A stretch of 6,418 nucleotides of DNA from an uncultured Atopobium sp. (GTDB lineage: Bacteria > Actinomycetota > Coriobacteriia > Coriobacteriales > Atopobiaceae): the NCBI GenBank assembly GCA_938041635.1, contig CALIAD010000014.1:1-6418 (forward strand). The letters are read 5' to 3'. Shown one piece after another: positions 1 through 6,407 of the stretch. The translations under genes and the position numbers were made by a program. The notes under the pieces are model-generated. The model had not been told where the DNA came from, did not search any database, and was given only the letters and a program-made list of their open reading frames with translations. Positions within the stretch are counted from its first letter, which is position 1. Every line of letters starts with the position of its first letter.

Positions 1-53
1 TAGGCTAGAAGGTAGTAAGGAAATAGCCTTACACCACTTTTTGAGACGTAACT

Positions 54-88
54 AAAAATGAGCCCCAAACTAAAGTTTGGGGCTCATT
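54..88 (-). terminator. Intrinsic terminator of the activase operon
   Basis: AATGAGCCCCAAACT (57-71) and AGTTTGGGGCTCATT (74-88) are perfect complements. Read on the minus strand, the stem-loop runs into TTTTT (58-54). It ends the transcript about 165 bases past the stop codon of the activase-type gene. There is no T-run on the plus-strand side, so it acts mainly in one direction. Confidence 0.92.
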
Positions 89-101
89 AACGTGCAAATT
101 A

Positions 102-186
102 CAACTTTGTAGCTGGTCGCACAGCAACTTCGCAGCCGATCACACTGGTTGCGCACCAACTTCGCAGCCAATTACGCGGGTTGCGC
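102..186. repeat. Imperfect 32-bp direct repeats in the activase 3' untranslated region
   Basis: CAACTTCGCAGCC occurs at 125 and 157, and each copy runs on to GGTTGCGC at 147-154 and 179-186, so two units of about 30 bases repeat with a period of 32. A shorter, more diverged copy (CAACTTTGTAGC) starts at 102. They lie downstream of the stop codon at 253 and before the terminator. The sequence is unrelated to the array at the right end. Confidence 0.75.
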
Positions 187-252
187 GGCTGGTCAGCGCG
201 GGGTGCGCACTCGCAGCAGCCAGGACTGGCCGCCGCAGGCGCATCGACCGCG

Positions 253-3200
253 CTACTTGACGCCGGCTTTCTTCTTGGCGCGCTCAATAGCAGCCATCTG
301 CTCCTCGGAAAGCCTAATGGAACCGTAGTCTTTTCCGTGGTCAGGCGCGGTGCGACCAAGATCGCCCAGGTTAGCGCCGGTTGCTTCCAGTGCAGACACG
401 CGGTGCGAAGAGCAAGAGTGGCCGCCTTCGCGGACAACGGAATCCAGGCCAAACTTGTCACGGCCAGTATATGGCATGGTTGCGTCGTTGGTGACTGGGT
501 CGTCGGCGTTTTCCAACTTAAACTCGCCATTTACGCCGTTCTTGTAGTTCTCCTTAGCAACCGAAATCATCAGCTTGATGCGGTTGAGCTGGTTAACCTC
601 GGACGCACCTGGGTCGTAGTCGACAGCAACAATATTGGACTCGGGGTGCATCTGGCGCAGACGCTTGATGACTGCCTTACCCACAACGTGGTTAGGTAGG
701 CAGGCAAATGGCTGAGCGCAGACGATGTTTGGCGTGCCCGTCTCAATGAGGTCGCACATCTCAGCGGTGAGCAGCCAACCCTCGCCCATCGTGTTGCAGA
801 GTGAAAGAATCTGGCCGGCCTTCTCGGCCAGCTCATCGATGTTGGGGTATGGCTCAAAGCGCTCGGACTTCTCCAGCATCTTGTTGATTGGCGCGCGCAG
901 GCCTTGGACCATCTTGATGCCCGCGATGTGCGTCATGCGGCTCTTGAACGAAGTGCCCAGTTCCTTGTGCGTGTTGATCGCGTTGGAGAGGCCAAACAGG
1001 AAGAAGTCGACCAAACCCGGAACGTTAGCCTCGCAGCCCTCAGATTCGATGACCTTGACCAGCTCGTTGTTAGCCGTTGGGTGGAACTTAACCAGAATCT
1101 CACCGACGACGCCGACGCGTGGTTTCTGACGATCGTTAACCACGGGCAGGCTGTCAAACAGCTCAATGGTACGCTGGCACTGCTTGTAGAATTCCTTGCG
1201 AGAAATTCCGTTGATCTTGGAGCGTGTATCGGCCATGAGCTGGTCATACAGCTCGTTTGCAGAACCCTTAACAGCCTCGTAGGGGCGCACGCGATACAGC
1301 AACTGCATGATCAGGTCGCCGTATAAGAGCGCGTAGACCGCCTTGATTAGCAAGTCAGGCTTGAACAGCTTGAATCCTGGGTTGTCCTCGTCAAGGCCCG
1401 AAGCGGCGGAGATAGAAATGACCGGAATCTCTGGGTGACCTGCGTCTTTGAGTGCCTTACGAATCAGCGCAATATAGTTGGTTGCACGGCAGCCACCGCC
1501 GGTCTGCGAAATCAGAACTGCGGTCTTGGTCAGGTCGTACTTGCCCGAAAGCACTGCCTCCATAATCTGGCCCGTGACCAGGATAGATGGGTAGCAGATG
1601 TCGTTGTTGACGTAACGAAGGCCCATGTCAACGGCACCCTGGTCAACCGAAGGCAGCAGCACAACATTGTAGCCCGCACCCTTCAGCAGCTCCTCTACCA
1701 GCTCAAAGTGGATCGGCGCCATCTGTGGAGCCAGGATGGTGTAGCCCGCTTCCTGCATCTCCTTGGTGTAGCGGACCTTCTCGTAAGCTGCAGATTCTGC
1801 CTCGCGGTACACCGGTGCACGGCGAGAAGAACTAGCGCTTCTGGCCTTTTCCAGAGAGCCATCGGCCATGCGAACGCCCTGTGGAACAGCCTCGGTAACC
1901 AGGCCGGCAGCTGCAAGTCGCTCCAGCTCTGCCTGCTGCTCGTTCAGGGCAGCCATCAGCGAGCGGATACGAATGCGAGCAGCGCCCAAGTTGGAGACCT
2001 GGTCAACCTTGAGCATGGTGTAGATCTTGCCCGAAGCCTCAAGAATCTCCTGGACCTGGTCGGTGGTCAGTGCGTCAAGGCCGCAACCAAATGAGAAGAG
2101 CTGGATGAGGTCTAGGTCGTTTCGGGACGCAACAAAGCGAGCCGCACGATACAGACGCGAGTGGTACATCCACTGATCAACAATGCGGATGGGGCGCTCA
2201 GGCATCATCTTATGAGCAATGGAATCCTCAGTGAGAACGGCAAAGCCAAACGAAGAAACCAGCTCAGGGATGGCGTGATTAATCTCTGGGTCGTTGTGAT
2301 ACGGACGACCTGCAAGAACAATACCATGGGCATCGTGCTCTTCAATCCACGCAAGAGCCTCGTCACCTGCGCGGTGCATCTGGTCCTTGACGTTGATATC
2401 TTCCTGCCATGCAGCCTCAACAGCGGCATCAATTTCGGCGCGCGTGATGTGCTCGCCGCGGAAGCGACCCTTGCCTACCTGGGCGTCCTTCTCGCGCTGC
2501 TCACTGATGAGTTCGTACAAACGGCGCTTGAGCTCGTTCTTCTTGTCATACGGAATGAACGGAGCCATGTACTGGATGGACGGATCGGAGAGCTCGTCCA
2601 CGTTGAGGCCCAACGCCTGAGGGTAGCTCATGACAATTGGGCAGTTGTAGTGGTTGGTTGCGGAGTCGTCCTCCTTGCGCTCCCAACGAATGCATGGCAT
2701 CCAAATGAAGTCTGGGTCCTTGGCCAGCAGATTCATGATGTGGCCGTGGGAAAGCTTTGCAGGATAGCAGGCGGACTCGGAAGGCATGGACTCGATGCCC
2801 ATGTCGTACGTCTTTGCGGTGGTCTGGTCGGACAAAATGACCGAGAAGCCCAGCTTAGTGAAAAACGTGTGCCAGAACGGATAATTCTCGTACATGTTCA
2901 GCGCGCGAGGAATGCCCACTGTGCCGCGTGGAGCCTCGTCTGCAGGAAGCGACTCGCGATCAAACAGCAGCTTGTTCTTGAACGCAAAGACGTTTGGTGC
3001 CTCGTTCTTCTTGGCACCACGCTTCTTACCTGCGCCTTTCTCGCAACGGTTACCAGTGATAAACCTGTGTCCGCTGCCAAAGTCGTTGATGGTAAGCATG
3101 CAGCTGTTAGGGCAGATGCGGCAGTGTGTGTTGGTAAGCTTGACCTGCAGGTTGTCGATGGACTCGCGGTCAAGCAGGGTGGATACACCGTCAATACCTG

Positions 3201-5007
3201 CACGGTCGCGGGCGAGAAGAGCGGCGCCGTAGGCACCCATGACACCTGCAATATCAGGACGGATGACATCTCTGCCGGTGAGCAGCTCAAAAGCACGGAG
3301 CGTTGCGTCGGACATGAAGGTACCGCCCTGAACAATGCAGTGCTCGCCAATCTCGCTGAAGTCGCGGAGCTTGATGACCTTGAACAGGGCGTTCTTGATG
3401 ACGGAGTATGAAAGACCAGCAGCAACGTCGCCGATGGTTGCACCCTCCTTCTGCGCCTGCTTAACGCGGGAGTTCATGAAGACGGTACAGCGTGATCCCA
3501 GGTCAACAGGGAGTGTTGCCTTGGTTGCAGCGGTTGCAAACTCTCGGACGTCCATCTTCATGGAGTCGGCGAAGGATGCAATAAAGGAACCGCAGCCTGC
3601 AGAGCAAGCCTCGTTCAGCATAATGTGCTCAATGACGCCGTCTTTGACCTGCAGACACTTCATGTCCTGGCCGCCAATATCAAGAATGAAATCAACGTCT
3701 GGGACAAATGCCTTAGCGCCGCGCAGGTGAGCAACGGTCTCAATCTCGCCAGAGTCTGCGCGCAGAGCCTCAATCAGGATACCCTCGCCATAACCGGTGG
3801 TTGTGACGTGGCCAATGATGCAGTCGGAAGGCATCTCGTCGTAGATGGAGTCCATAATCTTGCGAGCGGTGCCCAGGATGTCTCCGTTGTTATTGTCGTA
3901 CCAGGTGTAAAGCAGCTCGCCCTTCTCGCCAACAACAGCAGCCTTCATGGTGGTAGAACCTGCGTCGATGCCGATAAAGACGCGGCCGTGGTAGTTGGCC
4001 AGCTGACCCTTGGGGACTACCTCCTGGTCGTGGCGGGCCTTGAAGTCGTCAAAGTCCTGCTGAGTGGCAAAGAGTGGGTCCAGACGAGCAACCTCGGAGC
4101 CCTGGATGTCCTTAAGGTTGTCCAGTGCCTCCATGACCTGCGTAAAGGTGATTGGTCGGTCGGACTCGCCCGCCAGAGCAGCGCCCGTTGCAACAAAGAG
4201 GTGGGCGTTTTGTGGCAAGACGATGTGCTCGTCGTCCAGGTTAAGCGTGATGTAGAAGCGACGGCGCAGCTCAGAGAGGTACTGCAGCGGGCCGCCGAGA
4301 AACGCAACGTGGCCGCGGATGGGGTGCCCACAAGCCAGGCCCGAGACGGTCTGGTTTGCAACGGCCTGGAAGATAGAAGCGGCAATATCGGCAGGAGCGG
4401 CACCCTCGTTGAGCAGCGGCTGAACGTCGGACTTAGCAAAAACGCCGCAGCGAGATGCAATTGGGTAGATCTGCTTGACGTCTTTTGCCAGCTCGTTGAG
4501 GCCGGTTGCGTCGGTCTTGAGGAGAGACGCCATCTGGTCGATAAACGCACCAGTACCACCTGCGCAGGTACCATTCATGCGCTGCTCAATGCCGTTGTCA
4601 AAGTAGATGATCTTTGCGTCCTCGCCGCCCAGCTCAATGGCTACGTCGGTCTGAGGGATCAGCGTCTCAACAGCGCGCTTAGAAGCGATAACCTCCTGGA
4701 CAAACTCCAGGTCAAGCCATTGCGCCAAGAGCATTCCGCCGGAACCGGTGATTGCGGCGTACATGGGTGTCTCGCCAATGTACTTCTGAGCTTTGACAAA
4801 CAGAGAGCGAGCCGTGGCGCGGACGTCGGTGTGGTGACGCTCGTAGTTAGCGTAAACCAGCGTGCCGTCCTCGTCGATGACGGACAGCTTTACGGTTGTG
4901 GAACCAACGTCGATGCCCAGCATAAGGTGGGCCTGAGACAGGTCAAGTGGGACGTTTGGTGCCAGCTCGGCACCATTCTCTACCAGCTCAAACTTTGGAC
5001 TAATCAT
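253..5007 (-). CDS. Giant fused acyl-CoA dehydratase activase / dehydratase-like iron-sulfur protein (BadF/HgdC ATPase x2 + DUF2229/HgdB-like x2)
   Basis: The product is 1584 residues. Two BadF/BadG/BcrA/BcrD-type ATPase domains come first, at about 28-283 and 343-600, each opening with a phosphate-binding motif (GIDVGSTTVK at 31, GIDAGSTTMK at 346) and carrying an ELGGED or DIGGQD motif. Each has a cysteine pair 39 residues apart (C148/C187, C468/C507), the spacing I recall for the cluster ligands of the HgdC activator. A C-x2-C-x3-C-x18-C motif follows at 629-655. The remainder is a DUF2229/HgdB-like region that appears duplicated (about 693-1023 and 1087-1486), with ACYPAKL/ICYPSIL and FGCGLD/FACLPN counterparts. 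Such proteins are expected to use ATP to drive a low-potential electron onto an iron-sulfur acceptor that dehydrates or reduces a substrate, often a CoA ester; the substrate here is unknown. No signal peptide or membrane segment is seen, so it should be cytoplasmic. The ATG at 5007 is chosen over one 12 codons upstream because GGAGAGG sits 6 bases before it. The family call is firm; the reaction is not. Confidence 0.93.
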   Translation of the reverse strand: MISPKFELVENGAELAPNVPLDLSQAHLMLGIDVGSTTVKLSVIDEDGTLVYANYERHHTDVRATARSLFVKAQKYIGETPMYAAITGSGGMLLAQWLDLEFVQEVIASKRAVETLIPQTDVAIELGGEDAKIIYFDNGIEQRMNGTCAGGTGAFIDQMASLLKTDATGLNELAKDVKQIYPIASRCGVFAKSDVQPLLNEGAAPADIAASIFQAVANQTVSGLACGHPIRGHVAFLGGPLQYLSELRRRFYITLNLDDEHIVLPQNAHLFVATGAALAGESDRPITFTQVMEALDNLKDIQGSEVARLDPLFATQQDFDDFKARHDQEVVPKGQLANYHGRVFIGIDAGSTTMKAAVVGEKGELLYTWYDNNNGDILGTARKIMDSIYDEMPSDCIIGHVTTTGYGEGILIEALRADSGEIETVAHLRGAKAFVPDVDFILDIGGQDMKCLQVKDGVIEHIMLNEACSAGCGSFIASFADSMKMDVREFATAATKATLPVDLGSRCTVFMNSRVKQAQKEGATIGDVAAGLSYSVIKNALFKVIKLRDFSEIGEHCIVQGGTFMSDATLRAFELLTGRDVIRPDIAGVMGAYGAALLARDRAGIDGVSTLLDRESIDNLQVKLTNTHCRICPNSCMLTINDFGSGHRFITGNRCEKGAGKKRGAKKNEAPNVFAFKNKLLFDRESLPADEAPRGTVGIPRALNMYENYPFWHTFFTKLGFSVILSDQTTAKTYDMGIESMPSESACYPAKLSHGHIMNLLAKDPDFIWMPCIRWERKEDDSATNHYNCPIVMSYPQALGLNVDELSDPSIQYMAPFIPYDKKNELKRRLYELISEQREKDAQVGKGRFRGEHITRAEIDAAVEAAWQEDINVKDQMHRAGDEALAWIEEHDAHGIVLAGRPYHNDPEINHAIPELVSSFGFAVLTEDSIAHKMMPERPIRIVDQWMYHSRLYRAARFVASRNDLDLIQLFSFGCGLDALTTDQVQEILEASGKIYTMLKVDQVSNLGAARIRIRSLMAALNEQQAELERLAAAGLVTEAVPQGVRMADGSLEKARSASSSRRAPVYREAESAAYEKVRYTKEMQEAGYTILAPQMAPIHFELVEELLKGAGYNVVLLPSVDQGAVDMGLRYVNNDICYPSILVTGQIMEAVLSGKYDLTKTAVLISQTGGGCRATNYIALIRKALKDAGHPEIPVISISAASGLDEDNPGFKLFKPDLLIKAVYALLYGDLIMQLLYRVRPYEAVKGSANELYDQLMADTRSKINGISRKEFYKQCQRTIELFDSLPVVNDRQKPRVGVVGEILVKFHPTANNELVKVIESEGCEANVPGLVDFFLFGLSNAINTHKELGTSFKSRMTHIAGIKMVQGLRAPINKMLEKSERFEPYPNIDELAEKAGQILSLCNTMGEGWLLTAEMCDLIETGTPNIVCAQPFACLPNHVVGKAVIKRLRQMHPESNIVAVDYDPGASEVNQLNRIKLMISVAKENYKNGVNGEFKLENADDPVTNDATMPYTGRDKFGLDSVVREGGHSCSSHRVSALEATGANLGDLGRTAPDHGKDYGSIRLSEEQMAAIERAKKKAGVK

Positions 5008-5707
5008 TGTTTTCCTCTCCGAGAACAAGAGTTGCAAGCGCAAATCGTGGAACGTCTAGCTTGATTGGCTTGCCGTACAGATCGCCAGGTGCAACAAACA
5101 TGAGACCGGTCATAAGGCCCGCCATCTGCTCGTCGCTCTCGCGCATGCCGCCGACTAACCAGCGGATAAGGACGCCGACCTCGGCAGAAATTGCAAAGGT
5201 CAGATAGTAGTCAAAGAAGGGACCAAGTGCGCGCGGATCAAGGTCGTGCAGGGCGCGCTGGGCGATAACCTCGTGTACCAGGTGCTTTAGCTTGTCCTGG
5301 AACGCAGGGTCTCCACCGTTGCCCAGCAAAGGACGCAGGTAGAAGCCATGCTTGCGAATGCTGCGAAGCATCTCCGTTGCGCCGGGGCACGGCTTGTAGG
5401 AGTCAATGGCCTCTCTGAGCTCAACAAGGTTGACGCGAGCAAGCTGTTCAACAGCAGGTCGCAGCTCTGCCAGCGCTTCCTTTTCGATGTGAAGCACCAG
5501 GTCAGGGATGTCTTTGTAGTGGGAATAAAAGGTTCGACGCGTGAGGCCAGCGCGCTCCGTTACGCCCGTGACGGTCACGGAGGTAAGGTCGCCGGTTGCG
5601 TCTATCTCTTCTGCCAGGGCTTTCCTAAGCGCCGCGCGCGTTCTGGCGGTGCGTCGATCAAGCTTGCAAGCTGACAAAACAACAGGTGCAGACAATGTTT
5701 GCGTCAT
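5000..5707 (-). CDS. TetR/AcrR-family transcriptional regulator
   Basis: The product is 235 residues, a usual length for the family. Residues about 22-68 form the N-terminal DNA-binding domain: a first helix rich in Arg and Ala, then the helix-turn-helix with VTVTGVTERAGLTRRTFYSH and the typical YKDIPDLV continuation. The C-terminal part is helical and contains FFDYYLTFAISAEVGVLIRW, which resembles the ligand-binding and dimerisation domains of DhaS-like TetR proteins. The ligand cannot be predicted. The ATG at 5707 is preferred because the recognisable domain starts soon after it and AGGAGAGG precedes it, though the spacing of 12 bases is long. The same frame stays open to another ATG at 5872, which would add 55 Arg/Pro/Ser-rich residues. 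The gene overlaps the next one by 8 bases, so the two are almost certainly co-transcribed and probably translationally coupled. A palindrome in its promoter suggests autoregulation. Confidence 0.9.
   Translation of the reverse strand: MTQTLSAPVVLSACKLDRRTARTRAALRKALAEEIDATGDLTSVTVTGVTERAGLTRRTFYSHYKDIPDLVLHIEKEALAELRPAVEQLARVNLVELREAIDSYKPCPGATEMLRSIRKHGFYLRPLLGNGGDPAFQDKLKHLVHEVIAQRALHDLDPRALGPFFDYYLTFAISAEVGVLIRWLVGGMRESDEQMAGLMTGLMFVAPGDLYGKPIKLDVPRFALATLVLGEENND
5014..5020 (-). promoter_or_regulatory. Ribosome binding site of the activase-type gene
   Basis: On the minus strand GGAGAGG lies 6 bases before the ATG at 5007. It lies inside the last codons of the upstream TetR gene, and it decides the start in favour of the protein beginning MISPKF rather than the longer frame beginning MRLQLL. 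Confidence 0.8.
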
Positions 5708-5719
5708 ACGTTTCTGAAG

Positions 5720-5727
5720 CCTCTCCT
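5720..5727 (-). promoter_or_regulatory. Putative ribosome binding site of the TetR gene, long spacing
   Basis: AGGAGAGG on the minus strand lies 12 bases before the ATG at 5707. The motif is strong but the gap is longer than the usual 5-9 bases. I see no better start with a closer site. Confidence 0.5.
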
Positions 5728-5791
5728 GGTTGCAGGTACGTACTGGGTGCACGGGCGCGTGTGAGCGACGCGGGCACGGCGGACGCGGCGA

Positions 5792-5843
5792 GCGCGACAG
5801 GCGCGACAGGCGCGACGGGCGCGACGGGCGCGGTCGGCGCGAC
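5792..5843. repeat. 9-bp tandem repeat in the TetR leader
   Basis: Nearly six consecutive 9-base units read on the plus strand: GCGCGACAG twice, GCGCGACGG twice, GCGCGGTCG once, then a partial GCGCGAC. The repeat is far more GC-rich than the flank on its right. It lies between the candidate promoter and the preferred TetR start. Because the unit is three codons long, it does not close the reading frame and would encode Arg/Ser/Pro triplets if translated. Such a tract can change copy number by slippage. Confidence 0.85.
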
Positions 5844-5861
5844 AACACCGTAGCACCCGAC

Positions 5862-5903
5862 TTATTGCACATACTGAGTATTATTACACACTCTGTGCAA
5901 TAA
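5862..5903. promoter_or_regulatory. Candidate TetR-family operator (palindrome plus extra half-site)
   Basis: TTATTACACA (5881-5890) and TGTGCAATAA (5894-5903) form an inverted repeat with a 3-base centre CTC and one mismatch. A further half-site TTATTGCACA (5862-5871) is a perfect inverted match to the right arm, and lies 19 bases from the near-identical left arm. The 23-bp palindrome is of the size and symmetry typical of TetR-family operators. It covers the spacer and -10 of the promoter that would drive the TetR gene, so binding would block transcription. The match to this particular regulator is inferred from position. Confidence 0.65.
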
Positions 5904-5909
5904 CTGCAA
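5880..5909 (-). promoter_or_regulatory. Candidate promoter for the TetR-activase operon
   Basis: On the minus strand, TTGCAG (5909-5904) is followed after 18 bases by AATAAT (5885-5880), which matches the -10 consensus at five of six positions. The -35 is weak (three of six). Transcription would start near 5873, giving a leader of about 165 bases before the preferred TetR start. The promoter is fully overlapped by the putative operator. Confidence 0.45.
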
Positions 5910-5918
5910 CAGCGAGAG

Positions 5919-5951
5919 GGACGATTTTCTCGCCAAGTATGCTCTGCCGGC
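5919..5951. repeat. Isolated degenerate copy of the type-2 repeat unit
   Basis: ATTTTCTCGCCAAGT followed by GCCGG matches the type-2 units at 6135-6220 (TTTTCTCGCC, AAGTCTGA, then the next unit's GCCGG). It suggests that the array once extended further left, up to the operon promoter. Confidence 0.6.
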
Positions 5952-5979
5952 TAAGTTTTCTATCTTGGCCTGCTAGCGC

Positions 5980-6097
5980 GCCTGATTTCTGCAAAGAATC
6001 TGTAACTTTTGCCTGATAACAGCAAAGAATCTGTGGATTTGCCTGATTTCATCAAAGAATCGGTGTCTCAAATACAGATTCTTTGCACTTTTCAGGC
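5980..6097. repeat. Repeat cluster A (type-1 core)
   Basis: Direct units start at 5980, 6011 and 6041, each GCCTGA plus six bases plus a CAAAGAATCTGT core (CGGT ending in the third). The inverted unit runs 6074-6097. It aligns without gaps to cluster B over 121 bases (5977-6097 against 6287-6407), about 84 percent identical by hand count. The last 27 bases are identical in both. Confidence 0.88.
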
Positions 6098-6134
6098 GGG
6101 GTTTAAAGCGTGTCCGAGTTTGCCCTTTCATGGA

Positions 6135-6254
6135 GCCTGATTTTCTCGCCATGTCTGAACAATTTGCCGGAAAAGTGCACCATATCTGAGCTATTTGCCG
6201 GTTTTTCTCGCCAAGTCTGAGTAAATTTACTCAGACTTGATGCCCTTTTCAGGC
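6135..6254. repeat. Repeat cluster C (type-2 core)
   Basis: Direct 24-base units lie at 6135-6158, 6166-6189 and 6197-6220, separated by exactly 7 bases, and the inverted unit at 6231-6254. Units begin GCCTGA or GCCGG and end in ATGTCTGA, ATATCTGA or AAGTCTGA. Inverted and middle units carry AAAGGG and AAAGTG after the first six bases, as in the type-1 clusters, so both types share one framework. Confidence 0.85.
6212..6239. repeat. Perfect 28-bp palindrome
   Basis: CAAGTCTGAGTAAA is followed immediately by its exact reverse complement. It is formed by the third direct unit and the inverted unit of cluster C meeting head to head. With no spacer it is symmetrical as duplex DNA, and could extrude as a cruciform or fold as a hairpin. 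Confidence 0.92.
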
Positions 6255-6289
6255 TCAAAATTTAGGGCCACGTAGTCTATCTTTCACGC

Positions 6290-6407
6290 GCCTGATTTCA
6301 TAAAAGATTCTGTAAATTTTGCCTAAAAAGGTAAAAGAAACTGTGGATTTGCCTGATTTTGTCAAAGAATCTGTATTCAAAATACAGATTCTTTGCACTT
6401 TTCAGGC
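6290..6407. repeat. Repeat cluster B (type-1 core)
   Basis: Direct units start at 6290, 6321 and 6351 and the inverted unit runs 6384-6407. The first two units are degenerate (AAAAGATTCTGT, AAAAGAAACTGT), while the third and the inverted unit keep CAAAGAATCTGT exactly. This is the reverse of cluster A, where the first two direct units are intact and the third is damaged. Confidence 0.88.
6351..6407. repeat. Long hairpin at the end of cluster B
   Basis: CAAAGAATCTGTATT (6363-6377) and its exact complement (6381-6395) form a 15-bp stem with a CAA loop. Beyond a 6-by-6 internal loop, GCCTGA (6351-6356) pairs with TCAGGC (6402-6407). No clear T-run follows on either strand, so it is not a standard terminator. 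Confidence 0.85.

Larger units (their letters stand above)
5708..5873 (-). other. Long GC-rich 5' leader of the operon (or N-terminal extension)
   Basis: The stretch from the predicted transcription start to the preferred TetR ATG is about 165 bases, very GC-rich, and includes the 9-bp tandem repeat. It has no stop codon in the TetR frame. If translated from the ATG at 5872 it would give a basic, low-complexity segment rich in Arg, Pro and Ser, unlike any known TetR N-terminus. I favour an untranslated leader. Confidence 0.5.
5980..6407. repeat. Higher-order intergenic repeat array (155-bp period, 31-bp subunits)
   Basis: Three clusters begin at 5980, 6135 and 6290, exactly 155 bases apart. 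Each cluster has three direct units of about 24 bases spaced 30-31 bases apart and then one unit in inverted orientation (ending at 6097, 6254 and 6407). Each unit starts with GCCTGA or GCCGG, continues with six variable bases (often AAAGTG or a T-rich run), and ends with a 12-base core. Clusters one and three share the core CAAAGAATCTGT; the middle cluster ends in AAGTCTGA or close variants. No open reading frame of note covers the region. I know of no named family it belongs to. The array may continue beyond the right edge. Confidence 0.9.

Noticed and set aside
15..42. Weak hairpin GTAAGG/CCTTAC followed by TTTTT on the plus strand, as a possible terminator for a gene arriving from the left
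   Set aside because: The stem is only 6 bp and AT-rich, the T-run starts 6 bases after it, and no plus-strand gene end is visible.
99..530. Minus-strand open frame running through the activase C-terminus and the 3' repeats
   Set aside because: It overlaps the activase gene out of frame. Its start lies within coding sequence, and its product is low-complexity with no recognisable domain.
3625..5064. Long open frame on the plus strand (479 codons), and another at 2161-3411 (416 codons)
   Set aside because: Both lie fully antisense to the strongly recognisable activase gene or its overlap with TetR. Their translations show no family motif, and long antisense frames are common opposite GC-leaning genes.
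5980..6407. CRISPR array
   Set aside because: Spacing is near 31 bases, but the gaps between units are only 6-10 bases, the units are degenerate, and every fourth unit is inverted. There are no unique spacers and no cas gene.
6351..6407. Intrinsic terminator at the cluster B hairpin
   Set aside because: The stem is long, but no T-run follows it directly on either strand, and the same fold recurs as part of the repeat plan.
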